NCBI RefSeq assembly: GCF_009601765.2
Contig: NZ_CP045699.1
Location: forward strand, 682,001-746,000
DNA length: 64,000 bases
Direction: 5' to 3'
Origin: Vibrio algicola
Lineage (GTDB): Bacteria; Pseudomonadota; Gammaproteobacteria; Enterobacterales; Vibrionaceae
The translations under genes and the position numbers were made by a program. Below the pieces are notes generated by a model. The model worked only from the letters and a program-made list of their open reading frames with translations, had not been told where the DNA came from and did no database searches. This document shows, piece after piece, positions 29,064 to 39,996 of the stretch (positions are counted from its first letter, which is position 1; every line of letters begins with the position of its first letter).

Positions 29064-31658
29064 TTAGTTTGCGACTAGGTTGAGAAGTTTACCCGGTACA
29101 TAAATCACTTTACGAATGGTTAAACCATCGGTGAATTTAATCACATGCTCGTTAGCCAGACCAAGCGCTTCGACTTCTTCTTTAGTTGCATCGGCAGCCA
29201 CGGTCAGTTTAGCTCGCAGCTTACCGTTCACTTGTACAATGATAAGCTTTTCATCTTCAACTAAAGCTTTTTCATCAAAAGTTGGCCAGTCACAGGTATC
29301 GACTTTTTCGCCACCTAATGCTGCCCACATTTCAAAACAGATATGTGGAGTGATTGGGTACAGCATGCGAACCACTGCTTTTAATGCTTCATCTAGGATG
29401 GCGCGATCTTGCTCATTGGCTTGAGGCGCTTTACCCAGTTTGTTCATTAATTCCATGATGGCGGCAATCGCGGTGTTAAAGGTTTGACGACGATCGATAT
29501 CATCAGTCACTTTAGCAATGGTTTTATGCACATCACGACGCAGCGCTTTTTGGTTACCAGTTAAAGAGGCCGGATCAAGTGCAAAGCTATCGCCTTGGGC
29601 TGTATGTTCACCCACTAGTTTCCAAACGCGTTTCAAGAAGCGGTTTGCGCCTTCTACACCAGATTCTTGCCACTCGAGTGTCATGTCAGCGGGCGAAGCA
29701 AACATCATAAATAAACGCACAGTATCGGCGCCGTATTTATTGACCATTTCTTGTGGGTCGATGCCGTTGTTTTTTGACTTAGACATTTTGATCATGCCTG
29801 AGTGTTCAACATTTCGGCCTTGATCATCAACCGCTTTTTCAATGCGACCTTTACCATCACGTTCAACCGTTACGTCAGTTGGTGCAACCCATTCTTTGGT
29901 GCCTTTCTCATTGGTGTGGTAGAAAGCATCTGCGAGTACCATACCTTGGCAAAGCAATTGTTTGAATGGTTCGCTTGAAGTGACATAACCGGCATCACGC
30001 AACAATTTATGGAAAAAGCGCGAGTACAATAGGTGCATACAGGCGTGTTCAATACCGCCAACATATTGATCAACAGGCAGCCAGTAGTTGGCTTTTTCAG
30101 GATCTAAAATATCGTCAGCTTGTGGGCTACAGTAGCGAGCGTAATACCAAGACGATTCCATAAAGGTATCGAAAGTATCGGTTTCGCGTAAGGCATGTTC
30201 ACCATTAAAGGTGGTTTCAGCCCACGATTTATCCGCTTTGATTGGGCTAGTTACGCCATCCATCACTACATCTTCAGGCAAGATAACTGGCAGTTGGTCA
30301 GCTGGAACAGGGTGCACAACGCCATCATCGGTGGTGACCATTGGAATTGGTGCGCCCCAGTAACGTTGACGAGATACACCCCAATCACGCAGGCGGAAAT
30401 TGACGGTTTTCTTGCCTTTGTTTTCAGATTCTAGTTTGGCAGCAATGGCATCAAATGCGGCTTGGAACTCAAGACCGTCAAATTCACCAGAGTTAAATAA
30501 CGCGCCTTTTTCAGTGTACGCCGCTTCAGAAACGTCTGGTTGGTTACCTTCAGCATCTAAAATAACTGCTTCAATATCTAAGCCGTATTTAGTGGCAAAT
30601 TCAAAGTCACGTTGATCGTGCGAAGGAACCGCCATAACTGCGCCCGTGCCGTAATCCATTAACACAAAGTTGGCGACAAAAATTGGCACTTCACGTCCAT
30701 TTAATGGGTGAATTGCTTTAAGGCCAGTGTCCATGCCTTTCTTTTCCATGGTAGCAAGCTCTGCTTCGGCTACTTTGGTGTTTTTACATTCGTCACAAAA
30801 CGCAGCCAATTCAGGGTTGTTTTTCGCCGCTTTAGTCGCCAGAGGGTGACCGGCTGCAATGCCCACATAGGTCACACCCATTAATGTATCTGGACGAGTG
30901 GTGTAGACTTCGAGATCCGATTGACCGTCGACTTTAAATGATAATTCAACCCCTTCAGAGCGACCAATCCAGTTGCGCTGCATGGTTTTTACCATATCAG
31001 GCCAGCCATCAAGGTTGTCTAAATCATCTAATAACTCTTGAGCGTATTCAGTGATTTTAATAAACCATTGTGGGATTTCTTTTTGCTCAACTGGGGTGTC
31101 ACAACGCCAGCAGCAACCATCTTCTACTTGCTCGTTGGCCAGTACGGTCATGTCGTTTGGACACCAGTTAACCGAAGAGGTTTTTTTGTACACTAAGCCT
31201 TTTTGATACAATTTAGTGAAGAACTCTTGTTCCCAGCGGTAGTACTCAGGAGTACAAGTAGCAAATTCACGCGTCCAGTCATAACCAAAACCTAATAGTT
31301 TTAGTTGGTTTTTCATGTATTCAATATTTTCGTAAGTCCAAGGCGCTGGCGCAGTTTTGTTTTTTACCGCCGCGTTTTCAGCAGGAAGGCCAAACGCATC
31401 CCAACCAATTGGTTGCATCACGTTTTTACCTTGCAAGCGTTGAAAACGAGAGATCACATCACCAATGGTGTAGTTACGAACGTGACCCATATGCAGTCGT
31501 CCACTAGGATAAGGGAACATCGACAGGCAGTAGAATTTCTCTTTATCAGCATCTTCAGTCACTTCGAAGATTTTATTGTCATTCCAGTACTGTTGAACTT
31601 TTTGCTCAATGTCTTGTGGATTGTATTGCTCATTTAATTTCGCTACTGGTTTTTGCAT
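29064..31658 (-). CDS. leuS: Leucyl-tRNA synthetase
   Basis: Class Ia aminoacyl-tRNA synthetase charging tRNA-Leu. 864 aa. HIGH-type motif [15 protein letters not shown] near residues 49-63 and [11 protein letters not shown] near 620; a CP1 editing domain lies between (about 225-415) with the conserved [13 protein letters not shown]. The zinc-region cysteine set CCWRCDTPV is present. First gene of leuS-lptE-holA. The ribosome site is weak. Confidence 0.98.
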   Translation of the reverse strand: MQKPVAKLNEQYNPQDIEQKVQQYWNDNKIFEVTEDADKEKFYCLSMFPYPSGRLHMGHVRNYTIGDVISRFQRLQGKNVMQPIGWDAFGLPAENAAVKNKTAPAPWTYENIEYMKNQLKLLGFGYDWTREFATCTPEYYRWEQEFFTKLYQKGLVYKKTSSVNWCPNDMTVLANEQVEDGCCWRCDTPVEQKEIPQWFIKITEYAQELLDDLDNLDGWPDMVKTMQRNWIGRSEGVELSFKVDGQSDLEVYTTRPDTLMGVTYVGIAAGHPLATKAAKNNPELAAFCDECKNTKVAEAELATMEKKGMDTGLKAIHPLNGREVPIFVANFVLMDYGTGAVMAVPSHDQRDFEFATKYGLDIEAVILDAEGNQPDVSEAAYTEKGALFNSGEFDGLEFQAAFDAIAAKLESENKGKKTVNFRLRDWGVSRQRYWGAPIPMVTTDDGVVHPVPADQLPVILPEDVVMDGVTSPIKADKSWAETTFNGEHALRETDTFDTFMESSWYYARYCSPQADDILDPEKANYWLPVDQYVGGIEHACMHLLYSRFFHKLLRDAGYVTSSEPFKQLLCQGMVLADAFYHTNEKGTKEWVAPTDVTVERDGKGRIEKAVDDQGRNVEHSGMIKMSKSKNNGIDPQEMVNKYGADTVRLFMMFASPADMTLEWQESGVEGANRFLKRVWKLVGEHTAQGDSFALDPASLTGNQKALRRDVHKTIAKVTDDIDRRQTFNTAIAAIMELMNKLGKAPQANEQDRAILDEALKAVVRMLYPITPHICFEMWAALGGEKVDTCDWPTFDEKALVEDEKLIIVQVNGKLRAKLTVAADATKEEVEALGLANEHVIKFTDGLTIRKVIYVPGKLLNLVAN

Positions 31659-31779
31659 CTGGGTATCCGATTTCGTAAATTTGTGAGATCCGTTAGATCA
31701 GGCCATACTTGATCAGCATAGAATACCTTAAAGCAGTGACACTCAACAATAGCCAAATCATAATAGACAGGAGTCCGCT

Positions 31780-32259
31780 ATGCCAAAACGCCAACAGGAA
31801 TACAAACAAGTTTTAGAACAATTATTAGAAAGAGTGAAGAAAACACCCGAAGAGCTTGAAAAAGCATTAGAAACACCGAAAGAAATGCTCGATGCAGTCA
31901 AAGATATGACCAAAGATGAAATGGCATTGATCCAACAATATTTAAAATCAGATTTAAAAGAATTTTCAGACAGCTACCAAAAAAGCCAAGAGGACGAAGA
32001 TGATCCGTTTATGACGGTGGTTGCTGAATCTATTTGGGAAGGTTTACTTGAAATTACCGATAGAACCCAAGTTGAATGGCGAGAAGTATTTAAAGATATC
32101 GAACATAAAGGCTTATATGAAGTGGGCGATATTATTGGTTTAGGCGCGTTGGTGTGTGAAAAATGCGGTCATCGCCAAGAATACACCCATCCTCATGAAA
32201 TCATCCCTTGTATGCAATGTGGTAATCATGCTTTTACCCGTATGCCATTGAAGCCTTAA
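31780..32259 (+). CDS. ybeL: YbeL family zinc-ribbon protein (DUF1451)
   Basis: 159 aa. The N-terminal half (1-110) is highly charged and helical, probably coiled coil; the C-terminus carries a zinc ribbon with CEKCGH and CMQCGN separated by about 16 residues. The ribosome site AGGAG precedes ATG 31780. Divergent from leuS as in E. coli. The function of the family is unknown. Confidence 0.93.
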   Translation: MPKRQQEYKQVLEQLLERVKKTPEELEKALETPKEMLDAVKDMTKDEMALIQQYLKSDLKEFSDSYQKSQEDEDDPFMTVVAESIWEGLLEITDRTQVEWREVFKDIEHKGLYEVGDIIGLGALVCEKCGHRQEYTHPHEIIPCMQCGNHAFTRMPLKP

Positions 32260-32568
32260 TTCACATTACTATTACTCGTTTCTATTCATCATAAATATAA
32301 TATTTAACTATTTATGCTGAACGAGTAAGGTTGCTACTTTGTTTGTGGTTGTAAGGTTTATTGTTACAGGCGTGTTCGGTTTTTTGTGTTTTGGTATGAG
32401 TGTTTTTTGATAAAAAGCACTTGTATCGATAAATTTTCGTGTTACAAAGAAAAAATTGATAAAGATTAAGTTTTCTCATTACGGCATTTGATAGGTTGTG
32501 TGCCAACAAATATTAAAAATGATGATTGTTAATCAAAACACATCGCATAATTTAAAAGGCAAACAACT
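32260..32568. other. Intergenic region upstream of the DcuC-type carrier
   Basis: 309 AT-rich bases with no gene. Contains an FNR-like site at 32456-32469 and a second partial palindrome GATTGTTAATCAA near 32525-32537. No clear -35/-10 pair could be fixed and no terminator for ybeL is evident. Confidence 0.4.
32456..32469 (+). promoter_or_regulatory. Candidate FNR box
   Basis: TTGATAAAGATTAA matches the FNR/CRP-type consensus TTGAT-N4-ATCAA at nine of ten fixed positions. It is 100 bases before a DcuC-type anaerobic C4-dicarboxylate carrier, a classic FNR target. Distance to a transcription start is unknown. Confidence 0.45.
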
Positions 32569-33936
32569 ATGTTAGAACTATTAATCGGTCTTGCTGTGAC
32601 CGTTGTAGTGGGTTATTTCATTGTAAAAGGCTACAAACCTACTGGCGTGCTATTAGCTGCGGGTACCTTCTTACTTCTTATCGCACAACCTCTTGGCCAT
32701 TCGGTTCTTCCTCAAGGAATGGAATCAACGGGGAACTTCTTCACCGATTCATTGATGTTTTTGAAATCGACATTACAAAGTTACAGCGGCGGTTTAGGTC
32801 TACAAATTATGCTGTTATGTGGCTTTGCGACTTATATGACGCATATCGGTGCCAATAATATTGTGGTGAAACAATTTTCAAAACCACTGTCTTTTATTAA
32901 ATCACCTTATATCTTATTAGTTGCGGCTTATATTGTCGCTTGCTTGATGTCTCTAGCGGTAAGCTCTGCTACTGGTCTTGGCGTGCTATTGATGGCGACA
33001 TTGTTCCCAATGATGACCGCGATGGGTATTTCTCGTCCAGCCGCTGTGGCAGTATGTGCGTCTCCTGCTGCTATCATCTTGTCACCAACGTCTGGTGATG
33101 TGGTTATTGCCGCGCAAAAATCAGGTATTCCTCTGCATGTGTTTGCGGTTGAAACTGTATTACCTGTTTCTATCTCTGCCATTATTGTAATGGCGATTGC
33201 GGCGTACTTCTGGAATAAATATCTCGATAAAAAAGACAACACTCCAATGGAGAAAGTTGATATTTCAGATATGGATACCAGCGCTCCAGCTTATTATTCT
33301 ATTTTGCCATTCTTACCTATTTTTGGGGTTTTCCTATTCAACGGCCAAACCATTAAAGGTTTAACATTAGATATTTATACCATCGTGGTGTTGTCAATTT
33401 TCATTGGCGCGGTGGTGCATTATGTTTCTAACCGCTGTAATGGTAAGAAAGCACTCGAAGATCTTGAAGTGTGTTATCAAGGTATGGCTGAAGCATTTAA
33501 AAGCGTCGTCATGCTATTGGTTGGTGCTGGTTTGTTCGCTCAAGGCTTAATGTCTATGGGGGCGATTGATAACCTACTTGCCCTTGCCAACAATGCAGGC
33601 GCAGGTGCGGTCGCGTTAATGTTGTTATTAACCGCCATTACGGTCGCAGCGTCGGTTGCAACCGGTTCTGGTAATGCCTCTTTCTACGCATTTGTTGAAC
33701 TTGCGCCATCACTGGCGGCGAAAATGGGCATTAACCCTGCGTTCTTGATCATCCCAATGCTACAAGCGTCTAACCTTGGTCGTACTATTTCACCAGTTTC
33801 TGGGGTGATCGTGGCGACATCGGGTATGGGTAAAATCAGTCCGTTTGATGTGGTTAAGCGCACCTCGGTTCCTGTATTCTGCGGTCTAGCAACCGTGATC
33901 ATCGGTACGGTGTTCTTAGTGCCAATGATGGCGTAA
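32569..33936 (+). CDS. dcuC: DcuC-family C4-dicarboxylate/anaerobic carrier
   Basis: Inner-membrane carrier of the DcuC family, which exchanges or exports succinate and related C4 acids during fermentation. 455 aa with about 12 hydrophobic segments; conserved segments include SSATGLGVLLMATLFPMM, ASPAAIILSPTSGDVVIAA and NLGRTISPVSGVIVA. The ATG has AAAGG upstream. A terminator and an M20 peptidase follow, so dicarboxylate or dipeptide-derived substrates could be linked, but the specificity is inferred. Confidence 0.9.
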   Translation: MLELLIGLAVTVVVGYFIVKGYKPTGVLLAAGTFLLLIAQPLGHSVLPQGMESTGNFFTDSLMFLKSTLQSYSGGLGLQIMLLCGFATYMTHIGANNIVVKQFSKPLSFIKSPYILLVAAYIVACLMSLAVSSATGLGVLLMATLFPMMTAMGISRPAAVAVCASPAAIILSPTSGDVVIAAQKSGIPLHVFAVETVLPVSISAIIVMAIAAYFWNKYLDKKDNTPMEKVDISDMDTSAPAYYSILPFLPIFGVFLFNGQTIKGLTLDIYTIVVLSIFIGAVVHYVSNRCNGKKALEDLEVCYQGMAEAFKSVVMLLVGAGLFAQGLMSMGAIDNLLALANNAGAGAVALMLLLTAITVAASVATGSGNASFYAFVELAPSLAAKMGINPAFLIIPMLQASNLGRTISPVSGVIVATSGMGKISPFDVVKRTSVPVFCGLATVIIGTVFLVPMMA

Positions 33937-33957
33937 CCCCGATACACCTTTGATAAT

Positions 33958-33996
33958 GCCCATGACTTTCTAGCTGAGAGTTGTGGGCTTTTTTTT
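33958..33996 (+). terminator. Terminator after dcuC
   Basis: Stem GCCCATGACT (33958-33967) with AGTTGTGGGC (33979-33988), two G-T pairs, 11-nt loop, then eight T. It lies only 20 bases before the peptidase start. Confidence 0.85.
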
Positions 33997-34016
33997 AATT
34001 CTTTTGAGGTGAGATA

Positions 34017-35141
34017 ATGACTCAGTCTTTTGATTTACAACGTTATATCCAGCAACTTGAAACTTTAGTCAATGTGGATTGTGGTACTCGTACTGTGCAA
34101 GGTGTGGCGAAAATAGCCGATATTCTTACGCCAATGTTTGAACAAATTGGTTTTAGCGTCACTCGCCATCATGTCAGTGACGAAGCGGGACCTTGCTTAG
34201 AAATAACCAATAAACCAAATGCAGAATTTTATGATGTGATGTTAAGTGGCCACATGGATACGGTATTCCCTGAAGGCACGGTAGCAAAACGTCCGATGAG
34301 TTTGGATGAGCAAAAAATCTATGGCCCTGGCACATCGGATATGAAATCGGGCATTTTAAGTGCTTGGTATGCATTGCAGCAGTTGAGCGATGAAGAACGT
34401 GATCGCTTGGCGATTGTGGTGGCACTAAATTGTGATGAAGAAATTGGGTCACTGTATTCTCGCACTTGGATTGAAGAAATGGCGCGTAAAAGTCGCCGTG
34501 TTTTAGTATGTGAAGCGGCACGTACCAGCGGTAACTTGATCCGCTCACGTAAAGGTAATGCCAAATACGAACTGATCTTTAATGGTGTAGCCTCGCATGC
34601 AGGTTCGGCTTTAGAAGAGGGCGTATCGGCTATTTATGAATTAAGTCATTGGGCGCTGGCGATTAAAAACTTAGTTAACCTTGAAACTGGTACCACTATG
34701 AATGTGGGTGTGATTGAAGGCGGTTTAGTGGTTAACGTAGTACCAGATTTTGCCAAGGCGACGGTTGATTTACGTTTTTGGAGCAATGAAGAAGCACAAA
34801 TTATTGATGATACCCTGCGCGCGATGGCCAAAACGCCATTTGAAAAGGGGGCAAGTGTGGAAGTTAACCGCTTAACCTTTAAACCGTCGATGCAACCAAC
34901 GGATGCCACGCAAGTGATGATGACAATTGTTAGTGAAGAAGCGGATAAGCTTGATATTCAATATGGTTGGGAAGATGCGGGTGGCGGCTCTGATGGTAAC
35001 TTTACTGCCAATGTCGGTACACCAACCTTAGATGGTTTTGGTCCAATGGGATCGGGGTTTCATTCGGATAAAGAATTTCTATTAATTGACTCGATCAAAC
35101 CAAGAATTGATTTACTCGCTAATGTGTTAAAGCGGTTGTAA
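34017..35141 (+). CDS. M20 family metallopeptidase (carboxypeptidase G2-like)
   Basis: 374 aa. Metal ligands and catalytic residues are visible: SGHMDTVFPEG near residue 78, YGPGTSDMKSG near 108, NCDEEIGS near 142 and EDAGGGSDGN near 325; a dimerisation domain covers about 180-290. Best resembles the glutamate carboxypeptidase/ArgE-DapE-like group (M20A). Substrate not determined; likely N-acyl or peptide-linked amino acids. ATG 34017 has GAGGTGAG upstream. It sits between two terminators and would rely on read-through from dcuC or a promoter within the gap. Confidence 0.88.
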   Translation: MTQSFDLQRYIQQLETLVNVDCGTRTVQGVAKIADILTPMFEQIGFSVTRHHVSDEAGPCLEITNKPNAEFYDVMLSGHMDTVFPEGTVAKRPMSLDEQKIYGPGTSDMKSGILSAWYALQQLSDEERDRLAIVVALNCDEEIGSLYSRTWIEEMARKSRRVLVCEAARTSGNLIRSRKGNAKYELIFNGVASHAGSALEEGVSAIYELSHWALAIKNLVNLETGTTMNVGVIEGGLVVNVVPDFAKATVDLRFWSNEEAQIIDDTLRAMAKTPFEKGASVEVNRLTFKPSMQPTDATQVMMTIVSEEADKLDIQYGWEDAGGGSDGNFTANVGTPTLDGFGPMGSGFHSDKEFLLIDSIKPRIDLLANVLKRL

Positions 35142-35182
35142 CGGTCGATCTAGCGTAAAGTGAAATACTCTACATAAACCAT

Positions 35183-35213
35183 AAATAGGAGCCGATGTGC
35201 TCCTATTTTTTTA
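35183..35213 (+). terminator. Terminator after the M20 peptidase
   Basis: Stem AAATAGGAG (35183-35191) with CTCCTATTT (35200-35208), then T-run. Confidence 0.85.
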
Positions 35214-35313
35214 TTTATTGATAATGTCTGCGATAAACATCTAAATTTCGTAGACATGATTCCTATAGAAATGATATTTTGCACGCCATTTTGAAAATTT
35301 AGAGAATCAGATA

Positions 35314-37275
35314 TTGGAAATTTTTAAGTCGTTCTTCGGTGTGTTATTCCCTGTTGTTGCCATGTTTGTTATTGGCCTTATTCTTCTATCTATGTCGCGT
35401 ATTTGTTTGTGCGTCTGGAAGCGTGAGCGAGTTAAAAAAGCCAATGGCTTAAAAGCAATTTTGATTTCTGGCTTGCGTATGGATGTGGTGACGCTTTGTT
35501 ATCTACTGATTCTACCAAGTTTATTAACTTGTTTATTTACTGGCTTTGATGCGATTAGTGGTGTTTGGCTAACCGCATTACGTATTTGGTTTGTGGCTGG
35601 TTTATGGTTGTTAGTCTATATGGAGATCGCAACCCCAAGTTTTATCGATGAGTATGACGTTCGCCCCAATCGTTTCTTTGTTGAATATCTGATTTACCCG
35701 AAAGAAGTGTTCAGTATGCTGTGGACGGGCTATAAATTAGAGCTGTTTATTGGCCTTGTGGTGTCGATGTTAACCTTATATTTAGGCTGGTGGTTTACTG
35801 GCCTGTTAGTGTCTGATATTGCCAGTCCTGCTTGGTATTGGCGTTTACCGCTAGGTTTAGTAGCGGTAGCTTTATGTGTGCTTGGGGCTCGTTCAAGCTT
35901 TGGTCATCGTGGCATCAACCCATCTATGATTGCTTTTTCTCATGATCACTTAATGAATGATTTTGCGCTAAATTCAACTTATTCAGTTCTGTATGCAATT
36001 AAGCTAATGCGTACTGACGAAGATGCGTCTTCTTACTATCCAAAAATGTCGCAAGACAAAGTTATTGATCTTATTCAACAATCGACCCATATAGATCAAG
36101 CTCAATATATTCATCCTGAATTACCAACCCTAGTTCGCCGTCCTGCCAGTTATCAAGGTAAGCCAAAAAACTTGGTGATTTTATTGCAAGAAAGTTTAGG
36201 TTCACGTTTTGTGGGTGGATTGGGCGGTTTACCATTAACGCCGAATTTAGATGAAATACTCAAAGAGAGTTGGTATTTCACCCGTCTATATGCAACCGGA
36301 ACTCGCTCTATTCGTGGTATTGAAGCGGTAACCAGTGGTTTTTCACCAACACCGGCCAATGCAATTGTAAAATTGTCGAAAGGGCAGAAAAATTTCTACA
36401 CCATTGCGCAAACACTATTTGATAAGGGCTACCATACTCAATTCATTTATGGTGGAGAAAGCCATTTTGATAATATGAAGGGTTATTGTTTGGGCAATGG
36501 CTTTACTGATATTCAAGATCTGCCTACTTTTATTAAGCCGCAGTTTATTGGTTCGTGGGGCGCATGTGATGAAGATTTATATGATAAAGCACATCAGCAA
36601 TTTACCGAGTTAAACAAAAGCGATAAGCCGTTCTTTAGTTTTGTGTTTACTACCACCAACCACTCTCCTTATGAATATCCAGAAGGTAAGATTGAGCTGC
36701 ATAACACGCCTGCAGCGACGCGCGAAAATACCGTGAAATATTCTGATTTCGCTTTTGGTGAGTTTATTAAGCAAGCCAAAGCATCAGATTACTGGGACGA
36801 CACTATCTTTGTGGTGGTGGCGGATCATGATTCACGCGTTTGCGGTGATCAAGCGGTGCCGGTCGATTACTTTAACATTCCAGCGATTATTTTCGGCGGT
36901 GGTGTTGAAGCGAAAAAAGATGACCGTATTGCCAGTCAGATTGATTTACCACCAACGTTATTATCTATGATCGGTATTGATAACTTTGGTCCAATGATTG
37001 GCCATGATTTAACCCAAGATATCGAAACCTCGAAGCTGCGTGCCATGATGCAATACCATGATACTTTTGCTTGGATGAATAACGATAATCAAGCGGTAGT
37101 GTTTGAGGCCAATAAGCCAGTCAGTTCTTATCAATATAATCCTCAAACCCATCATTTAGATGCGATGGATTTACCGCAAGCTATGATTGATATTGCCAAT
37201 GCTAACGCCTTATGGGGCAGCTTGGCTTATAAGAATGACTACTGTCACTGGGGTAAGATCAAGCAAGCGATGTGA
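35314..37275 (+). CDS. LTA-synthase-family membrane phosphotransferase (sulfatase fold)
   Basis: 653 aa. About five hydrophobic helices in residues 1-200 are followed by a periplasmic alkaline-phosphatase/sulfatase-fold domain. The probable nucleophile threonine is in YATGTRSIRGIE, and metal-site segments IYGGESHFDNMKGY, TTTNHSPYEYP and VVVADHDSRVCG are as in LtaS/OpgB-type phosphoglycerol transferases. In Gram-negatives these enzymes modify periplasmic glucans or envelope glycans; the acceptor here is unknown. The start is TTG at 35314 (weak AGAGA upstream); a later ATG at 35362 is the alternative. Confidence 0.85.
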   Translation: MEIFKSFFGVLFPVVAMFVIGLILLSMSRICLCVWKRERVKKANGLKAILISGLRMDVVTLCYLLILPSLLTCLFTGFDAISGVWLTALRIWFVAGLWLLVYMEIATPSFIDEYDVRPNRFFVEYLIYPKEVFSMLWTGYKLELFIGLVVSMLTLYLGWWFTGLLVSDIASPAWYWRLPLGLVAVALCVLGARSSFGHRGINPSMIAFSHDHLMNDFALNSTYSVLYAIKLMRTDEDASSYYPKMSQDKVIDLIQQSTHIDQAQYIHPELPTLVRRPASYQGKPKNLVILLQESLGSRFVGGLGGLPLTPNLDEILKESWYFTRLYATGTRSIRGIEAVTSGFSPTPANAIVKLSKGQKNFYTIAQTLFDKGYHTQFIYGGESHFDNMKGYCLGNGFTDIQDLPTFIKPQFIGSWGACDEDLYDKAHQQFTELNKSDKPFFSFVFTTTNHSPYEYPEGKIELHNTPAATRENTVKYSDFAFGEFIKQAKASDYWDDTIFVVVADHDSRVCGDQAVPVDYFNIPAIIFGGGVEAKKDDRIASQIDLPPTLLSMIGIDNFGPMIGHDLTQDIETSKLRAMMQYHDTFAWMNNDNQAVVFEANKPVSSYQYNPQTHHLDAMDLPQAMIDIANANALWGSLAYKNDYCHWGKIKQAM

Positions 37276-37330
37276 TAGCAAGAGACCTAAGCATGCGAAT
37301 CTATAGCGTGGTATGAAAATCACGGGTAAC

Positions 37331-37374
37331 AAAAAGGCAGCCTATCATCATTGGTGATAGGCCGCCTTTTTTAT
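37331..37374. terminator. Bidirectional terminator between the LTA-synthase-like gene and lnt
   Basis: Long stem with arms around AAAAAGGCAGCCTATCA and TGATAGGCCGCCTTTTT, one mismatch, 7-nt loop, A/T tracts on both sides. Confidence 0.9.
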
Positions 37375-37419
37375 TGCTATTTGCTTACAGAGTTGTTTTC
37401 GGGTAAATACGATAAGAGT

Positions 37420-37447
37420 AACCTAAACCTAAACCTAAACCTAAACC
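37420..37447. repeat. Hexanucleotide tandem repeat (ACCTAA)4, telomere-like
   Basis: Four perfect ACCTAA units plus a partial fifth, ending one base before the lnt stop codon (reverse strand TTTAGG units directly after the stop). Not coding. A simple-sequence tract of this kind is prone to copy-number slippage. Confidence 0.9.
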
Positions 37448-37448
37448 C

Positions 37449-38972
37449 CTAGCGTTGCTTATAGCGATTACGCAGCAACCAAGCGCCACCTAAACCAATA
37501 ACACTCCACAGGTACAATAACCAAGAACCAATAGATCGGTAAGGGGTATTACCTGTTGTAGATGTGACTTCAGCGTTTAACACTTCGGTTTTAAACTGTG
37601 GTACTTGTTTAGTGATACGGCCTCTGTAGTCCGTTACCGCGGTAATGCCGTTATTGGTTGCACGAATGAGTGGTTTACCCAACTCTAAGGCTCGCATGCG
37701 GGCAATTTCCATATGTTGGATAGGGCCGATAGAATGTCCAAACCAAGCATCATTTGATAAGGTCAGAATAAAGTCAGTATCATTGGTGACATTTTGTCTG
37801 ACTTGCTCGCTGAAAATGATTTCATAACACAAAGCGGCCAATAAATGACGGCCGTTCGCCACCAAGTTAGGCTGAATAAAAGCACCACGTTGGAATGATG
37901 ACATTGGTAGATTAAAAAATGGTGCGATCGGACGCAATAAATCACCAAATGGCACAAACTCGCCAAAGGGCAGTAAATGGTGTTTGCTGTAACGCTTAGC
38001 AGTATCGTAATCGTAAGGGCCTTGACCATCTTTACCAAGGGTTAAGACATTATTGTAAAAGCGACCCATATCATCTTGCGATAACACACCCGTGATCAAC
38101 GCGGTATTGTTAGTACGCGCAGCGGTATCAAGGTTTTGCAGGAAGGCAGGTAAGTCTGATTCTAATGCCGGGATCGCAGCTTCCGGCCAAATAACAATAT
38201 CAGATTGCCAGTTCTCACGACTCATATCGGTGTATTTCATTAAGGTTGGCCAGCGGTGGCTTGGCAACCATTTTGATTTTTGATCGATATTACCTTGGAT
38301 TAACGCAAATGAGGTTTTACTGGCCGGATTCAGCTTAACCCATTGCACTTGGTTTAAAGCATAACTTAAACCTACAATGGCGACAGGAACGGCGAGATAT
38401 TGCCATTTTCGACTGCGCAACACGTACACGAGGCTGCCGGCAATGATCCATAGCATTAGCGTAATCGACTCTACGCCTGAAACAGGGGCAAAGCCATTGA
38501 GTGGGCTGTCGATTTGGCTGTAACCCAACCATAACCAAGGGAATCCGGTAAACACCCAACCACGCAACCAATCATTAAATAACCAGAATATCGGCGCGGC
38601 GATCAATAAACGACGACGATTATTAGTCGGGAAAAAACGGTTTAAAAAGCCACCAAAAAGAGCTGGGTAAATGGCAAGATAGGCGACCAGAAGGGTCATT
38701 AAGAAGACGCTCGCCGCTTTAGGCATGCCGCCAAAGGTATCGATACTGACATGAACCCAATGGATCCCAGTACCAAATTGACCTAGACCCCAAGCAAAGG
38801 CAATCCAAGCGCCGGCTTTTGCAGTTTGTGAATCGAGTAGCAAAAGTAACAGGAATGGGCTAACCAGCGCGATCGGCCAGTAACTAAAAGGTGCAAAAGC
38901 AAGTGTGGTGGTGGCGCCAATAAAAGCGGCCAAAAGAGGCCGCCATAAGCGCTGAATCAAAGTTGATATCAT
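37449..38972 (-). CDS. lnt: Apolipoprotein N-acyltransferase
   Basis: Adds the third acyl chain to the N-terminal cysteine of lipoproteins at the inner membrane. 507 aa: about eight hydrophobic segments in 1-215 and at 480-505, enclosing a nitrilase-like CN-hydrolase domain (about 225-475). Catalytic triad segments: IWPEAAIP (Glu), the central lysine region and [13 protein letters not shown] (Cys). 16 bases downstream of corC in transcription order. Serves the lipoproteins of this window such as LolB, LptE and RlpA. Confidence 0.97.
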   Translation of the reverse strand: MISTLIQRLWRPLLAAFIGATTTLAFAPFSYWPIALVSPFLLLLLLDSQTAKAGAWIAFAWGLGQFGTGIHWVHVSIDTFGGMPKAASVFLMTLLVAYLAIYPALFGGFLNRFFPTNNRRRLLIAAPIFWLFNDWLRGWVFTGFPWLWLGYSQIDSPLNGFAPVSGVESITLMLWIIAGSLVYVLRSRKWQYLAVPVAIVGLSYALNQVQWVKLNPASKTSFALIQGNIDQKSKWLPSHRWPTLMKYTDMSRENWQSDIVIWPEAAIPALESDLPAFLQNLDTAARTNNTALITGVLSQDDMGRFYNNVLTLGKDGQGPYDYDTAKRYSKHHLLPFGEFVPFGDLLRPIAPFFNLPMSSFQRGAFIQPNLVANGRHLLAALCYEIIFSEQVRQNVTNDTDFILTLSNDAWFGHSIGPIQHMEIARMRALELGKPLIRATNNGITAVTDYRGRITKQVPQFKTEVLNAEVTSTTGNTPYRSIGSWLLYLWSVIGLGGAWLLRNRYKQR

Positions 38973-38988
38973 TCGCGGTTAATGCTTC

Positions 38989-39897
38989 TTAATTATTGGT
39001 TGTCTCAGGTTCAATATTTGTCTCTGAGTTATTTGGGATGGTGACTTGCAGTTGATTGACGCGGCGATTATCACAAGCGGTCACTTTAAAAGTATAACCA
39101 TCTATATCTACCGACTCGCCACGTTCTGGCAAGTGACCAAAGTTGATCATGACTAAACCACCGATGGTATCGACTTCGTCATCACTGTAAGTAGTGTTAA
39201 AGGCATCGTTGAAATCATCGATGTCGGTTAAGGCTTTAACCGAAAAAGTATGTTTACTTAACTGGCGAATATCGGCGCTTTCTTCATCGTCAAATTCATC
39301 TTCAATTTCGCCAACAATTTCTTCTAAAATATCTTCGATGGTGATAAGACCGGACACGCCGCCAAATTCATCGACCACAATCGCCATGTGATAGCGTTCT
39401 TCACGAAACTCTTTCAATAAGCGATCGACACGCTTACTTTCAGGTACCACCACGGCAGGGCGTAATACTTCATTGAGTGTAAATGGCGTACTGTCTGACA
39501 CCAAATAACGTAATAAATCTTTTGCCAGCAGCATTCCTTCAACATGATCTTTGTCTTCGTTAATCACAGGATAACGAGAGTGAGTCGCGTCGATAATTAA
39601 GGTTGCAAGGGTATCTAAATCATAATCACGACTGATAGTGACCATTTGAGAGCGAGGGATCATAATATCCCGTACACGCATTTCTGAAATTTCCATCACT
39701 CCTTCGAGCATGTCACGAGTATCAGGGTCGATTAAATCGTTTTCTTCTGAATCTCGAAACACTTCCACTAGCTCTTGGCGATCTTTAGGATCACCTTGAA
39801 ACATTTGAGCTAAACGGTCGAAGAAGGACTTTCTACTGGGACCTTCAGATTTGTCGTTCTTACCTTCTGCATGAGAAGGTGAGTTATCATTGTTCAT
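38989..39897 (-). CDS. corC: CNNM/CorC family transporter-associated protein
   Basis: 302 aa. Two CBS domains (about 60-195) with [20 protein letters not shown] and [26 protein letters not shown] are followed by the CorC_HlyC domain (210-290). It lacks membrane helices. E. coli CorC is linked to magnesium and cobalt efflux with CorA. Part of ybeZ-ybeY-corC-lnt. Confidence 0.95.
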   Translation of the reverse strand: MNNDNSPSHAEGKNDKSEGPSRKSFFDRLAQMFQGDPKDRQELVEVFRDSEENDLIDPDTRDMLEGVMEISEMRVRDIMIPRSQMVTISRDYDLDTLATLIIDATHSRYPVINEDKDHVEGMLLAKDLLRYLVSDSTPFTLNEVLRPAVVVPESKRVDRLLKEFREERYHMAIVVDEFGGVSGLITIEDILEEIVGEIEDEFDDEESADIRQLSKHTFSVKALTDIDDFNDAFNTTYSDDEVDTIGGLVMINFGHLPERGESVDIDGYTFKVTACDNRRVNQLQVTIPNNSETNIEPETTNN

Positions 39898-39996
39898 GTT
39901 TACTCTTTAGTTATACCAAACACAATAATTGTGAATCTTGAAGTATTGTGGTTGGCATGATGACTATCAACAGCGGATAGCGCGCTTATTTATTAA

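Noticed and set aside
34174..34548. 124-codon reverse frame inside the M20 peptidase
   Set aside because: Shadow of the peptidase coding frame; no ribosome site and no family features.
37420..37447. Linear-chromosome telomere
   Set aside because: Only four to five units, inside a core gene cluster with genes continuing on both sides.
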